Below are positions 53,391-63,965 of a DNA stretch of 64,000 nt, piece after piece (positions within the stretch are counted from its first letter, which is position 1; each line of letters begins with the position of its first letter). The DNA is taken from positions 62,001 through 126,000 of the forward strand of contig JAPSLP010000008.1 of the NCBI GenBank assembly GCA_031180665.1. Direction: 5' to 3'. A model generated the notes under the pieces. The model made no database searches and had not been told where the DNA came from. It was given only the letters and a program-made list of their open reading frames with translations. A program made the translations under genes and the position numbers. The stretch comes from Cupriavidus sp. Lineage in GTDB: Bacteria; Pseudomonadota; Gammaproteobacteria; Burkholderiales; Burkholderiaceae.

Positions 53391-55160
53391 TTATTGCGTC
53401 GCGAACTGGATGCGGTGCAGCCCGGCGTACAGCCCGTTCGCGGCCAGCAGTTCGGCATGGGTGCCGTGCTCGGCGATGCGCCCCTGATCCAGCACCGCGA
53501 TGCGGTCGGCGTTCTCGATGGTCGACAGCCGGTGCGCGATCACCAGCGTGGTACGGCCGACCATCAGCGATTCCAGCGCGGCCTGGACCTGGCGCTCCGA
53601 CTCCGAATCCAGCGCCGAGGTCGCCTCGTCCAGGATCAGGATCGGCGCGTCCTTGTACAGCGCCCGGGCGATCGCCAGCCGCTGGCGCTGGCCGCCAGAC
53701 AACTTCATGCCGTTGTCGCCGATATTGGTCTGCAGGCCCTCGGGCAGCGCCTTGACCACATCGGTCAGATAGGCGGCCTCCAGTGCGCGTTCGACCCGCG
53801 CCATGTCGATCTGGTCGGCCGAGTGCACGCCATAGGCCACGTTGGCGGCGACGGTGTCGTTGAACAGCACCACGTCCTGGCTGACGAAGGCGATCTGGCG
53901 GCGCAGGTCCTTCAGCGCCAGCGCATCGAGCGGCTGGCCGTCGAGCAGGATGCGCCCTTCGGTCGGGTCGAAGAAGCGCGGCACCAGATTGACCAGCGTG
54001 GTCTTGCCGCTGCCGGACGGGCCGACCAGCGCCAGCACCTCGCCGGGGCTGACGCGCAGCGACACGTCCTGCAGCGCCGGGCGGCCGGCGTCGCCGTAAC
54101 GGAAACCGACGCCCTCCAACACCAGTTCGCCGCGCGCGCGGTCCAACGGCAATCCGCCGTGCTGCGGCTCCACCGGCTCGTCGATCAGGCGGAAGATCAT
54201 TTCCGCGGCGGTCATGCCCCGCGTCAGCGGCTGGTTGATGTCGGTCAGGTGCTTGAGCGGCGAGATCAGCAGCAGCATCGCCATCACGAAGCCGGTAAAA
54301 CCGCCGATGGTGGTCTGGTTGCCCTGCGCCTGCACCATCGCGATGGTGATGATCACCGACAGCGCCAGCGCGGCCAGGAACGCGGTCACCGGCTGGTTCA
54401 GCCCGCCGGCAACCGCCATCCGCATCGAATAGTTCTTCAGCCGCTCGGCCATCGCGCGAAAGCGCGCCAGCTCGTAGGTCTCGCCGCCGTGTAGCTTGAC
54501 CACCTTGAAGCCGCCGGCCGCTTCCTCGACCACGTAGGCGGCGCTGTTGGTCAGCGTCTGGTGCTCGCGGTTGAGCTTGCGCAGTCGCCGGTTGATCTTC
54601 GACATCAGGTAGCCGATCACCGGCAGGATCACGGCTACGATCAGCGTCAGCCGCCAGTTCGTGTAGAACAGGTAGATCAACAGCGCGACCACGGTCAGCG
54701 AGTCGCGCACCAGCGTAATGAAGACGCTGGTCAGGATCTGCAGCACCTGGTTGACCTCGAAGATCACCGCATTGATCAGCGACGCCGCGGTATTGCGATG
54801 GAAGAACATCGCCGGCACATGCAGCATGCGTTCGAACATCTGCAGCCGCATCTTCAGCAGCACGCGGTTGGAGATCAGGCTCAGCAGATAGCCGGAGGCG
54901 AACTGCGCCAGGCCGCGGATCAGCGCGACACCGGTCAGGATCGCCGGCACATGCCACAGCTTGCCGGCGTAGTCGCCGCCGAAGCCCTTGTCCAGCAGAT
55001 CGTTGACGACCTTGGGGATCACCCCTTCGCTGGCGGCCACGACGGCCATCGCCACGATCGCGGCGATGAAGATGCGCAACTCGGGGCGCAGGTACGCCCA
55101 GAGCCGTCCAGCCATATTGTTCTGTTGCGCGGAAGCTTCGATGGGAGTGTGAGTTGCCAT
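53391..55160 (-). CDS. msbA: Lipid A export ATP-binding/permease protein MsbA
   Basis: A 589-residue half-transporter that flips lipid A-core across the inner membrane. Residues about 20-310 hold six membrane helices ([19 protein letters not shown] through [10 protein letters not shown]). The NBD has [37 protein letters not shown] and [16 protein letters not shown]. The neighbouring genes are LPS glycosyltransferases and a ligase, which supports MsbA over a generic exporter. The ATG at 55160 gives the family length; the upstream extension overlaps the GT25 gene and was rejected. Confidence 0.92.
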   Translation of the reverse strand: MATHTPIEASAQQNNMAGRLWAYLRPELRIFIAAIVAMAVVAASEGVIPKVVNDLLDKGFGGDYAGKLWHVPAILTGVALIRGLAQFASGYLLSLISNRVLLKMRLQMFERMLHVPAMFFHRNTAASLINAVIFEVNQVLQILTSVFITLVRDSLTVVALLIYLFYTNWRLTLIVAVILPVIGYLMSKINRRLRKLNREHQTLTNSAAYVVEEAAGGFKVVKLHGGETYELARFRAMAERLKNYSMRMAVAGGLNQPVTAFLAALALSVIITIAMVQAQGNQTTIGGFTGFVMAMLLLISPLKHLTDINQPLTRGMTAAEMIFRLIDEPVEPQHGGLPLDRARGELVLEGVGFRYGDAGRPALQDVSLRVSPGEVLALVGPSGSGKTTLVNLVPRFFDPTEGRILLDGQPLDALALKDLRRQIAFVSQDVVLFNDTVAANVAYGVHSADQIDMARVERALEAAYLTDVVKALPEGLQTNIGDNGMKLSGGQRQRLAIARALYKDAPILILDEATSALDSESERQVQAALESLMVGRTTLVIAHRLSTIENADRIAVLDQGRIAEHGTHAELLAANGLYAGLHRIQFATQ

Positions 55161-55201
55161 GGAGTACTGAGGCGAGGAATCGGGAACTGGCGCGTCGTGC
55201 G

Positions 55202-55975
55202 CTACCAGCTGCGTTTCTGTTTTGCCACGCGCAGGAACGGACGGACAAAAAGCTGGAACAGGAAGCGTTGGAACAGATAGCGCCGCAGATAATAGCCGAT
55301 GCTGCGTCGCGCCTTGTCGGTCGCGTCCAGCGGCGCACGGTGATCCTCGAGCGACGATGCGGCAGCCAGTTCCGACAGGCCGATGCAATATGGCACCACC
55401 GCGCGCACTTCGATCAGGCCGCGCCGCTCGAAGGCGGACCAGTAGTCGGCGGCGCACCACACCGGCTGCAGCCCGTCGAGCAGGCGCTGCGCCGCCGCCG
55501 AGGTGATCACGTAACCGTGCGCCCGCCACCATTCGCCGTAGCGACGAACGAGCTGGCGTTCTCCATCGAGCGGCACTCGACCCCACCGTGTGAATTTGTC
55601 GACGTGGGAGAGCAGTATGGCGAGCGGCTGCGCCGGGTCCAGCGTGCGCGCCAGCGCGTCCAGCGTAGCCGGGAGCGCGTCGCCCAGCGCCGCATCGTCC
55701 TCGAGCACGAGGGCGAAGGGCGCACCATCTTCGAGCATCTGGCGATAGACGCCAAGATGACTGAGCGCGCAGCCCAGTTCGCCCCGCGACAAGGGCCGAT
55801 ACTGCGTCCGCGCCGCGGTCTCGTCGTAGCGCCGTCCCACTTCCCCGTCACCGAGCTGCCGTCCGTCGACGGCGGGAAAGAACCGGTATGGCACCGCCAG
55901 CGCGTCGAGCTGCGCGCCGATGCGAATGCGCCGCTCGGCGGCATGCTTCAGATTGATGACATAGGCCGGGATCAC
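55202..55975 (-). CDS. Glycosyltransferase family 25 (LPS biosynthesis)
   Basis: A 257-residue GT25 enzyme like the LOS galactosyltransferases. It starts [16 protein letters not shown], has [20 protein letters not shown] (about 63-82), and the metal-binding [10 protein letters not shown] basic C-terminus ([16 protein letters not shown]) may contact the membrane. The GTG start overlaps the stop of the ligase-like gene by GTGA. Sugar and acceptor unknown. Confidence 0.85.
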   Translation of the reverse strand: MIPAYVINLKHAAERRIRIGAQLDALAVPYRFFPAVDGRQLGDGEVGRRYDETAARTQYRPLSRGELGCALSHLGVYRQMLEDGAPFALVLEDDAALGDALPATLDALARTLDPAQPLAILLSHVDKFTRWGRVPLDGERQLVRRYGEWWRAHGYVITSAAAQRLLDGLQPVWCAADYWSAFERRGLIEVRAVVPYCIGLSELAAASSLEDHRAPLDATDKARRSIGYYLRRYLFQRFLFQLFVRPFLRVAKQKRSW

Positions 55976-57243
55976 GGACACGCAGCCTCGCCATTTTCGT
56001 TGCGGCCCGCCACCAGAGCGAAGCAGGCGGCCATGATGACGACGTAGAACGCATTGGTCATCGCGATATAGAACATGCTTTCGGTCAGTCCGAAGACAAG
56101 GAAGCCGACCGCTGCGGCCAGCCCCATGGCGGCGGCGATGCTGGCAGTGCCGTCCTGACACCGCAGATGACGCAGGAAGAAGACCATCGGCACCAGATAC
56201 AGCGCCAGGACGGCAATCAGGCCGGGGATGCCAAGTGTCGCCGCGGCGTAGAACAGGTCGCTGTGCGAATGATCGAAGGTCGCGGCCGTCGGCGTCAGCA
56301 CCCCGCGCTGCACGAGGCCGGACAACGCGGCGGCCCAGTTGTCCGGGCCGATGCCGGCCAGCGGATGTTCGGCGAGCAGCATCATCGAGCCGCGCCACAA
56401 TTGCAGGCGAATGCCTTCCGACGTGTCGAGCACGTTGGCTTCCATGTAGCCCGCCAGGCTGCGCACTGCGTCATGAACGCGTGTGGTCACGACGTCGCTG
56501 CTGTAGGCGAGCACGCCGATGACAGCCAGCAGCAACAGCAGCAGACGCCAGCGGTTGCGCACCGTCAAGCGGCGCGAGGATGCCAGCACGATCAGCAACA
56601 GGATGGGAATCGCGATCCAGCTTCCTCTGGTCGCGCTCAGGTAGGACGTGTAGATCGCCGCCAGCCCGGCGAACACCTTCAACGCGATCTGCAGCCACTC
56701 GTCGCGGCGGTTCCAGCCGATCGAAATCCATGCCAGGATGCCCATGGTCAGCGACAGGTTGGCGAACGGAATGACATTGTTCACACCGACATGGCTGGGC
56801 CGGCCGTGGGTGGCGACGACATGGATCCACACGGCCGAGCCGATCGCGCCGGCCACCAGTCCCCATTGGATCAGGCGCACAGCGCCGCCCAGCCTCAGAA
56901 AACCGCAGGCCAGCAGCGCGAACAGGGCAAAGCGGGAGTAAACGTAAGGAATACCCGGGATGCCCTGCCAGTGGACGAGCTGGTGGAACAGCAGCGCCAG
57001 AGGCAACCCGGCCAGGCCGGCCACCATCGGCCAATGGCGGCCGACCACGCGCCACTCCCGTTCGCCACTGCGCGGCGCAACGACGACGACCCAGAGGCCC
57101 CAGAGCAACAGTACGGTAAAGCCCGTGTTCGCGGCGGAAGGGAATCGCAGCAATAGCGCCGGAAATGCGACCAAGGCGGCACAGGCTATTGCGGACCAAA
57201 TTTTCTCCACCCCGCCGAGGCGGGACATCGGGGCAATCGTCAT
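55972..57243 (-). CDS. O-antigen ligase/polymerase-like membrane protein (WaaL/Wzy_C family)
   Basis: A 423-residue polytopic protein with about 11 hydrophobic segments. The large periplasmic loop contains HPLAGIGPDNWAAALSGLV and TFDHSHSDLFYAAATLGIPG, the pattern of the O-antigen ligase family (a conserved His/Arg-type active region). It joins O-antigen or other polymers to core lipid A, or polymerises them. Start ATG at 57243 (a TTG lies one codon upstream). It is transcribed ahead of GT25 and msbA and is divergent from two further transferases. Confidence 0.82.
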   Translation of the reverse strand: MTIAPMSRLGGVEKIWSAIACAALVAFPALLLRFPSAANTGFTVLLLWGLWVVVVAPRSGEREWRVVGRHWPMVAGLAGLPLALLFHQLVHWQGIPGIPYVYSRFALFALLACGFLRLGGAVRLIQWGLVAGAIGSAVWIHVVATHGRPSHVGVNNVIPFANLSLTMGILAWISIGWNRRDEWLQIALKVFAGLAAIYTSYLSATRGSWIAIPILLLIVLASSRRLTVRNRWRLLLLLLAVIGVLAYSSDVVTTRVHDAVRSLAGYMEANVLDTSEGIRLQLWRGSMMLLAEHPLAGIGPDNWAAALSGLVQRGVLTPTAATFDHSHSDLFYAAATLGIPGLIAVLALYLVPMVFFLRHLRCQDGTASIAAAMGLAAAVGFLVFGLTESMFYIAMTNAFYVVIMAACFALVAGRNENGEAACP

Positions 57244-57418
57244 CAATACGGTATGGCGTTGGACGGCACGGGCCGAGGGATTCGGACATACGCCGGACAG
57301 CTGCGGGAAGCGCAGGACCGCTGCGGTAGAATCAGCGCTTTCTCAAGCGCAGGCTGCCCCTGGAGCCGATCCGGCACTGCGCCTATCTGGTCCGCCCACG
57401 CGACGGAATTTGTTGGTT

Positions 57419-58183
57419 ATGAAAATCTCGGCGGTCATCATCACCAGGAATGAATCGCGCAATATCGCGGCGTGCCTGGACAGCGTTGCCTGGTGCGACG
57501 AGCGGATTATAGTGGATTGGTCTAGCGAGGACGACACGGTTGCCGTTGCACGTGCCGCCGGCGCCACTGTCATCCAGACCGACGACTGGCCCGGCTTTGG
57601 CCCGCAGAAAAATCGCGCCATTGCAGCCGCCACCGGAGACTGGATCTTGAGCCTCGATGCCGACGAGCGGGTCACCGCCGCGCTGCAGCGGGAAATCGAG
57701 GCACATCTGGCCGATGGCGGAGGCGCCGCGCTGGCGCTGCCGCGCCTGTCGGCGTTCTGCGGGACGTTCGTGCGCCATGCCGGCTGGTACCCCGACTACG
57801 TGACGCGGGTCTTCCGCCGCGGCCGGGGGCGGTTCACCGACGATCTGGTGCACGAGCATCTGCGGGTCGACGACCCCATCGTCCGACTGCGCGAGCCGCT
57901 GATTCACCACAGCTATCGCAGCTACACCGACGTGCTGCGCAAGATCGACGCCTATTCCAGCGCGGGCGCCCAGCAGGCGTTCCAGCGCGGCAAGCGCAGC
58001 TCGATGGCCGGTGCGGCGGGACACGGCCTCTGGGCCTTCGTTCGCACCTATCTGCTCAAGCGCGGCTTTCTCGACGGCGCCGCCGGCTTTGGGGTGGCGC
58101 TGATGAATGCCCAGGCGAGCTATTACAAGTACGCCAAGCTCGTGCAACTGCATGAACAGACCCGGGACGCTCATGGCGGCTGA
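57419..58183 (+). CDS. LPS core glycosyltransferase, GT2 family (WaaE/KdtX type)
   Basis: A 254-residue transferase. It begins MKISAVIITRNESRNIAACLDSV and has WILSLDADERV with a DxD-type metal site, then VFRRGRGRFTDDLVHEHL and LIHHSYRSYTDVLRKIDAYS, all characteristic of the WaaE-like core glucosyltransferases. Within the LPS cluster this function is very likely. It overlaps the next transferase gene by 11 bases. Exact sugar unproven. Confidence 0.88.
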   Translation: MKISAVIITRNESRNIAACLDSVAWCDERIIVDWSSEDDTVAVARAAGATVIQTDDWPGFGPQKNRAIAAATGDWILSLDADERVTAALQREIEAHLADGGGAALALPRLSAFCGTFVRHAGWYPDYVTRVFRRGRGRFTDDLVHEHLRVDDPIVRLREPLIHHSYRSYTDVLRKIDAYSSAGAQQAFQRGKRSSMAGAAGHGLWAFVRTYLLKRGFLDGAAGFGVALMNAQASYYKYAKLVQLHEQTRDAHGG

Positions 58184-59264
58184 TTCGCTGAAGTTCGGCA
58201 TTGCGTGCAACCGCTTTGGCGCCGGCGGCGGACTGGAGCGCTACGCCCTGGACATCGCCGCCGCCATCGCGGCCCGCTCCCCCCGGCCGGTGGCGATCTA
58301 CGCGCGCAAGTTCGACACGGCCCAGGCCGGTGGCAAGGCCATCGAAGGACACCGGATCAACGTGTCGCTCCTCCCCGGAAAATGGCGCGACCATGTTTTC
58401 TCGTGGCGCCTGCAGACGCTGAAGCGCCACAGCGACGTACTGATCGGGTGCAACCGCGTACGGGGCGCCGACCTGGCGATCTGCGGCGGCACCCACCGCG
58501 GCTACCTTGCCGCGCGTGGCAAGGCGCCGAGTCTGGCCGACCGCTGGCAAATCCGGCTCGAGAGCGACCAGTACGACGGCGCCAGCACGGTGGTGGCGCA
58601 CTCGGCGCTGATGCGCCGCGAGCTGGTGTCCCTGTATGGCGTGGCCGAGGATCGCATCGCGCTGCTGCACCCACCGGTCGACACGCGCCGCTTCACCCCG
58701 GTGGACGTGGCCGAGCGACGCGCGCTGCGCCACAGGCACGGCTTTGCCGACGACGAGGTGGTATTCCTCTTCCCTTCGTCGGGCCACGCGCGCAAGGGCC
58801 TGGACCTGCTGGCCCGGCATTTCGCCGCACTGCACGCTGGATCGAACCTGCCCGTCACGCTTGCGGTAGCTGGACGGCCGGTGGGGCGCAAGCTGGCGCG
58901 GGTGCGGGAAATGGGCTATGTCCGCGATATCGAATCGCTGTACCGGGCAGCCGACTACACCGTGCTGGCATCCGACTATGAGCCCTTCGGCCTGGTTGGC
59001 GTGGAGTCGGTGCTGTGTGGCACCCCACTGGTGTTCGCCGACAACATCGCATGCCTGGAAGTGATCGCACCGCAAGCGGTGCTCCCATTCTCGCGTACGG
59101 ACGACGATAGCGTAGCCGCCGCGCTGCGCGAGGCGGTACGGCGAGTCCGCGACGGACAGGCCCGCATCGACGCGCCGATGAGCTTGCTGCGCTACGACCC
59201 GGACGTCGGCCGCCATGCCGAGGCACTGATGGCGCTGGCCGAGAAAGCGCGCCAGCGGGGTTGA
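58173..59264 (+). CDS. Glycosyltransferase family 4 (LPS core)
   Basis: A 363-residue GT-B enzyme. The N-terminal GIACNRFGAGGGLERYALDI is the WaaG-like acceptor-domain start. The C-terminal domain has FLFPSSGHARKGLDLL and the catalytic/nucleotide-binding SDYEPFGLVGVESVLCGTPLVF (E-x7-E type motif). It probably adds a hexose to the LPS core. Coupled to the preceding GT2 gene by an 11-base overlap. It ends 25 bases from convergent dnaE. Confidence 0.87.
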   Translation: MAADSLKFGIACNRFGAGGGLERYALDIAAAIAARSPRPVAIYARKFDTAQAGGKAIEGHRINVSLLPGKWRDHVFSWRLQTLKRHSDVLIGCNRVRGADLAICGGTHRGYLAARGKAPSLADRWQIRLESDQYDGASTVVAHSALMRRELVSLYGVAEDRIALLHPPVDTRRFTPVDVAERRALRHRHGFADDEVVFLFPSSGHARKGLDLLARHFAALHAGSNLPVTLAVAGRPVGRKLARVREMGYVRDIESLYRAADYTVLASDYEPFGLVGVESVLCGTPLVFADNIACLEVIAPQAVLPFSRTDDDSVAAALREAVRRVRDGQARIDAPMSLLRYDPDVGRHAEALMALAEKARQRG

Positions 59265-59289
59265 AGCGCACCAGCCCGGCCCGACCGAC

Positions 59290-62200
59290 TCACTCGTACA
59301 GTGTGCTGACGCACTCCGGCGACAGCGCCGCCCGCAGCGCCGCCAGTGCGTCGTCCGACGGCACCACCTGCCACGCCTGGCCCAGCACCGCCTCGCAGAC
59401 CGCCGCGGCGCTGGCGTACTGGATGCAGACCGGCAGGCCCGCGCCGCCCGACGATTGCGCCAGATGCGGGGTCAGCAGCTCGCGCAGCATCGCGGTCGAC
59501 GAATTGCCGTTCAGCGACAGCCTAAGCGCGCGCGCATGGCGGATCCGTGCGGTGGTCAGGTCCATCACGGTTTCCGCGGTGAAGCGCACGCCGCCGGTAA
59601 AGGTGTCGTGGCGCGCATTGCCCTGCGCGATCAGCAGCTCGTCCTCGCGGAACATGTGCCGGTTGGCATCGAACACCTCGTTGAACACCGTCATCTCGAC
59701 CTGGCCGGTGCCATCGTCGAGCAGCACGATCAGCATCTTGCCGCGCTGCGTCATCTGGGTGCGGATCCCGGTGATCACGCCGGCGACCATCTTGCCGCGC
59801 ACGTCGCGGCCATAGCCGCCGCCGTTGCCCTGTACTTCCTTTTCCAGCGCCGCCAGCGTGCCCTTGACGAAACGCCGCACCTCGTCGCGATAGGCGTCGA
59901 ACAGGTGGCCGGAGAAGTAGTAGCCGAGCGCCTGCTTTTCTTCCTGCAGCATGCGCTTGGCCGTCCAGGCCGGTTCGTCGATCAGCTCAGGGCGGTGCGC
60001 ATCGCCGTCGTCGGCCATCAGGTCGAACAGCGACACCTGGTTGGCCGATTCCGCCTTCTGCTCCGCGGCTTCCATCGCGCGCGGCACCGAGGCCAGCAGC
60101 TGGGCGCGGTTCGGATGCAGCGTGTCGAAGGCGCCGGCGCGGATCAGCGCTTCGATGGTGCGGCGGTTGACCTGGCGGCGGTCGACGCGCTCGCAGAAGT
60201 CGAACAGGTCGGTGAAGGGCCGTTCCTCGCGCGCGCGCAGGATGTCCTCGATCGCGCCCTGGCCCGAGCCCTTGATGCCGCCCAGGCCGTAGCGGATCGT
60301 CTTCGCATCGGTCGGGGCAAAGCGGTATTCGCTGGCGTTGACGTCCGGCGGCAGCACGCGCAACCCGTTGGCGCGGCAATCCTCGTAGAGGATCTTGACC
60401 TTGTCGGTGTCGTCCATCGCCAGCGACATGTTGGCCGCCATGAATTCGGCCGGATGATGCGCCTTCAGCCAGGCCGTGTAGTACGCCAGCAAGGCATAGG
60501 CGGCCGCGTGCGACTTGTTGAAGCCGTAGCCCGCGAACTTCTCCATCAGGTCGAAGATCTCGTCGGCCTTGTCGGCCGACAGCCCGTTCTTCGCGGCGCC
60601 CTCGCGGAACAGCTCGCGATGCTTGGCCATCTCCTCGGCCTTCTTCTTGCCCATCGCGCGGCGCAGCAGGTCGGCGCCACCGAGCGAGTAGCCGCCGATG
60701 ATCTGCGCCATCTGCATCACCTGCTCCTGATAGACCATGATGCCGTAGGTCTCTTTCAGGACCGGCTCGACGCGCGGATCCGGATATTCCACCTTCTCGC
60801 GGCCGTGCTTGCGGGCGCAGAAGCTGGGGATCAGGTCCATCGGGCCGGGACGGTACAGCGACACCAGCGCGATGATGTCCTCGAAGCGGTCGGGCTTGGC
60901 GTCCTTGAGCATGCCCTGCATGCCGCGGCTTTCCAGCTGGAACACCGCCACCGTGTTGGCGGACTTCAGGATGTCGAAGGCGGCCGGATCGTCGAGCGGG
61001 ATCTGGCTGCAGTTCCAGTCGGCCTTGCCCGGATCGAGCCGGCGGATGTAGCGCTCGGCCCAGTCCAGGATGGTCAGCGTGGTCAGGCCCAGAAAGTCGA
61101 ACTTGACCAGGCCGGCGGCCTCGACGTCGTCCTTGTCGTACTGGCTGACCACGCCGCTCATGCCGTCGTTCTGGCCGCCCTGCGTGTACAGCGGGCAGAA
61201 GTCGGTCAGCTTGCCCGGCGCGATCAGCACGCCGCCCGCATGCATGCCGACGTTGCGGGTCATGCCTTCGACCCGCTGCGCCAGTTCGAGCAGCTGGCGC
61301 ACTTCTTCTTCGTTGTTCTCGCGCTCGGTCAGCAGCGGCTCTTCCTTCTTGGCCTCCTCGATCGTCACCAGCTTGCCCGGCTTGAACGGGATCAGCTTGG
61401 CCACGCCGTCGACGAAGTTGTAGCCCAGATCGAGCACGCGGCCGACGTCGCGCACCGCGGCCTTGGCCGCCATGGTGCCGAAGGTGGCGATCTGCGACAC
61501 CGCGTCCTTGCCGTACTTCTCCTTGACGTACTGGATCACGCGATCGCGGCCGTGCTGGCAGAAGTCGATATCGAAGTCGGGCATCGACACCCGCTCCGGA
61601 TTCAGGAAACGCTCGAACAGCAGCGCGTACTTGAGCGGATCGAGGTCGGTGATACCGAGCGCGTAGGCGACCAGCGAGCCGGCACCCGAACCCCGGCCCG
61701 GGCCGACCGGCACGCCGTTGTTCTTGGCCCAGTTGATGAAGTCGGCCACGATCAGGAAGTAGCCCGGGAATCCCATCTTGATGATGATGCCGGTCTCGAA
61801 CTCCAGCCGCGCGTAGTACTCGGGGCGCTTCGCCTCGCGCGTCGCCTCGTCGGGGAACAGCACCTCGAGACGGCGCTCGAGCCCCTCCTTCGACATGTGG
61901 ACCAGATAGTCGTCCAGCGACATGCCGTCCGGCGTCGGGAACAGCGGCAGGCGCGGCTTGCCAAGCTCGAGCGTCAGGTTGCAGCGGCGGGCGATCTGCA
62001 CCGCGTTCTCGAGTGCCGACGGGATGTCGGCGAACAGCGCGCACATCTCGTCCTGCGTCTTGAAATACTGGTCCGTGGTGAAGCGGCGCGCGCGGCGCGG
62101 ATTGGCCAGCAACTCGCCCTCGGCGATACAGACACGCGCCTCGTGCGCGGTATGGTCGTCGGGGGTCATGAACTGGACCGGATGCGTCGCGACCACCGGC

Positions 62201-62802
62201 AGCTGCAGTGCCGCGGCCAGCTGCACCGCGCGTTGCACATAGGCTTCGGTGCCCGGATGGCCGGCGCGCTGCAGTTCGATGTAGTAGCGCTGCGGGAACA
62301 CCGTGGCCCAATGCCGGGCGGCGCGCTGCGCGGCGGCGTCGTTGCCGTTGGCCAGCGCCTGCCCGACGTCGCCGCCCATCGCGCCGGACAGCGCGATCAG
62401 ACCGGTGGACAGCGGCAGGCCGTCCTCGCCGGGTTCTTCGAGCCAGGCCGGCTCGAGCTCGGCGCGACCACGGTACTGGTTCGACAGCCAGGCGCGCGAG
62501 AGCAGCACGCACAGGTTCAGATAGCCGCGCCGGTCCTGCACCAGCAGCAGCATGCGCGCGGGCTTGTCGCGATCGTCGGCGTTGGTCAGCCAGACGTCGG
62601 CGCCGACGATCGGCTTGACGCCACCGCCGCGCGCCTCCTTGTAGAAGCGGATCAGGCCGAAGGCGTTGGCCAGGTCGGTCAACGCGAGCGCGCCCATGCC
62701 ATCGGCGGCGGCGGCCTTGACCGCATCTTCGAGGCGAACGATGCCGTCGACGATCGAGTATTCGGAATGGAGGCGGAGATGTACGAAGCGGGGCGAAGAC
62801 AT
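59290..62802 (-). CDS. dnaE: DNA polymerase III alpha subunit
   Basis: The replicative polymerase, 1170 residues from ATG 62802. The PHP domain opens RFVHLRLHSEYSIVDGIVRL. The catalytic aspartates are in PDFDIDFCQHGRDRVIQYV (about 409-413). The fingers/helix-hairpin-helix and the OB-fold (VAGVITGIRTQMTQRGKML) follow. Length agrees with E. coli DnaE (1160). The choice between ATG 62811 and 62802 rests on the -10-like box at 62810-62815, which would place the transcript start beyond the upstream ATG. It is convergent with the LPS transferases. Confidence 0.96.
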   Translation of the reverse strand: MSSPRFVHLRLHSEYSIVDGIVRLEDAVKAAAADGMGALALTDLANAFGLIRFYKEARGGGVKPIVGADVWLTNADDRDKPARMLLLVQDRRGYLNLCVLLSRAWLSNQYRGRAELEPAWLEEPGEDGLPLSTGLIALSGAMGGDVGQALANGNDAAAQRAARHWATVFPQRYYIELQRAGHPGTEAYVQRAVQLAAALQLPVVATHPVQFMTPDDHTAHEARVCIAEGELLANPRRARRFTTDQYFKTQDEMCALFADIPSALENAVQIARRCNLTLELGKPRLPLFPTPDGMSLDDYLVHMSKEGLERRLEVLFPDEATREAKRPEYYARLEFETGIIIKMGFPGYFLIVADFINWAKNNGVPVGPGRGSGAGSLVAYALGITDLDPLKYALLFERFLNPERVSMPDFDIDFCQHGRDRVIQYVKEKYGKDAVSQIATFGTMAAKAAVRDVGRVLDLGYNFVDGVAKLIPFKPGKLVTIEEAKKEEPLLTERENNEEEVRQLLELAQRVEGMTRNVGMHAGGVLIAPGKLTDFCPLYTQGGQNDGMSGVVSQYDKDDVEAAGLVKFDFLGLTTLTILDWAERYIRRLDPGKADWNCSQIPLDDPAAFDILKSANTVAVFQLESRGMQGMLKDAKPDRFEDIIALVSLYRPGPMDLIPSFCARKHGREKVEYPDPRVEPVLKETYGIMVYQEQVMQMAQIIGGYSLGGADLLRRAMGKKKAEEMAKHRELFREGAAKNGLSADKADEIFDLMEKFAGYGFNKSHAAAYALLAYYTAWLKAHHPAEFMAANMSLAMDDTDKVKILYEDCRANGLRVLPPDVNASEYRFAPTDAKTIRYGLGGIKGSGQGAIEDILRAREERPFTDLFDFCERVDRRQVNRRTIEALIRAGAFDTLHPNRAQLLASVPRAMEAAEQKAESANQVSLFDLMADDGDAHRPELIDEPAWTAKRMLQEEKQALGYYFSGHLFDAYRDEVRRFVKGTLAALEKEVQGNGGGYGRDVRGKMVAGVITGIRTQMTQRGKMLIVLLDDGTGQVEMTVFNEVFDANRHMFREDELLIAQGNARHDTFTGGVRFTAETVMDLTTARIRHARALRLSLNGNSSTAMLRELLTPHLAQSSGGAGLPVCIQYASAAAVCEAVLGQAWQVVPSDDALAALRAALSPECVSTLYE

Positions 62803-62809
62803 GGGCGCC

Positions 62810-62815
62810 ATTGTA
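62810..62815 (-). promoter_or_regulatory. Candidate -10 box overlapping the upstream dnaE ATG
   Basis: On the minus strand TACAAT ends where the ATG at 62811 begins. If functional, transcription starts near 62803 and the ATG at 62802 is at the very 5' end, that is, a leaderless message. No -35 is obvious. Confidence 0.4.
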
Positions 62816-62949
62816 CCGGCGCCAACTGGCCGCCGGGCCGCCGGAGCGCGACGAAATGCGCTGCCGCACGCTGGACGATGGCGGCGCGGCGGCGGCGCGG
62901 TGCTTCGGCGGGATGGATCGGCGCAGTCCCGCGCGGCAGGCCGAACCGC

Positions 62950-62955
62950 TATAAT
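62950..62955 (+). promoter_or_regulatory. -10 box for trhO
   Basis: A perfect TATAAT in CCGCTATAATTTCGC. The distance to the chosen ATG at 63081 is 126 bases. A nearer ATG at 63006 gives 25 extra residues without family similarity. Confidence 0.55.
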
Positions 62956-63080
62956 TTCGCGTTTCCAATCAGGCAGTTAATGGCGGCAAACGAGGGCGGC
63001 ACGCGATGGCGACGCCGCCGCGCGGCGCGCGGACCGGTCCCGGCACGCGCCTCCTCCCGCCACGCCGTGCTCCGCAGTCC

Positions 63081-63965
63081 ATGCAGATCGTCAATATTTC
63101 CGCCTACAAGTTCGTCACCCTGAACGACATCGAGACGCTGCGCGCCGCCCTGCGCGAGCGCTGCGAGGCGGCCGGGCTCAAGGGCACCATCCTGCTCGCC
63201 CCCGAGGGGATCAACCTGTTCCTGGCGGGCAGCCGCGAAGGCATCGACGATGTGGTCGGCTGGCTGCGCGCCGATCCCCGCTTCGCCGATCTGGAGCCGA
63301 AGGAAAGCCTGTCGGAGACCCAGCCGTTCAAGCGGATGCTGGTGCGGATCAAGCGCGAGATCATCACGATGAAGATGCCGCTGATCCGGCCCGAGGAAGG
63401 CCGCGCGCCCTCGGTGCGCCCGGCCGACTTGAAGCGCTGGCTCGACCAGGGCCACGACGACGAGGGCCGGCCGGTGGTGATGCTCGACACGCGCAACGCC
63501 TTCGAGGTCGCGGTCGGCACCTTCGAGCAGGCGGTCGACTACGGGCTGCAGAAGTTCAGCGATTTCCCGGCCGTGGTGGCCGAGCACAAGGACGAATTCG
63601 CCGGCAAGACGGTGGTGTCGTTCTGCACCGGCGGCATCCGCTGCGAGAAGGGGGCGATCCATATGCAGCAGGCCGGCATCGAACGCGTCTATCAGCTCGA
63701 GGGCGGCATCCTGAAGTACTTCGAGGAGGTCGGCGGCAGCCACTATCGCGGCGACTGCTTCGTCTTCGACTACCGCACCGCGCTGAACCCCGAACTGGAA
63801 CCGGCCGGACCCAAGCAATGCTTTGCTTGCCGTGCCGTGGTCACGCCCGAGGAGCAGCAGAGCCCGCACTATGTGGTCGGCGTCAGCTGCCCGCACTGCC
63901 ATTCGCGGCGCGCCGCGCAGGTCGAGTCCGCATCGAAGCCAGAAGGGAAAGCGGCGCAGGCCTGA
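63081..63965 (+). CDS. trhO: tRNA uridine-34 hydroxylase TrhO (YceA-like rhodanese-domain protein)
   Basis: A 294-residue protein. TrhO homologues make 5-hydroxyuridine at tRNA position 34, using oxygen. The N-terminal ferredoxin-like domain ([12 protein letters not shown] ... [15 protein letters not shown]) precedes a rhodanese domain with the catalytic-type Cys182 in [15 protein letters not shown]. The C-terminus has CFACRAVV and SCPHCHSRR, a zinc-ribbon-like addition found in part of the family. The ATG at 63081 gives the standard start. Confidence 0.92.
   Translation: MQIVNISAYKFVTLNDIETLRAALRERCEAAGLKGTILLAPEGINLFLAGSREGIDDVVGWLRADPRFADLEPKESLSETQPFKRMLVRIKREIITMKMPLIRPEEGRAPSVRPADLKRWLDQGHDDEGRPVVMLDTRNAFEVAVGTFEQAVDYGLQKFSDFPAVVAEHKDEFAGKTVVSFCTGGIRCEKGAIHMQQAGIERVYQLEGGILKYFEEVGGSHYRGDCFVFDYRTALNPELEPAGPKQCFACRAVVTPEEQQSPHYVVGVSCPHCHSRRAAQVESASKPEGKAAQA

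Noticed and set aside
59455-63123. 1222-codon open frame opposite dnaE
   Set aside because: Antisense shadow of dnaE; no recognisable motif, and it extends into the trhO start region.
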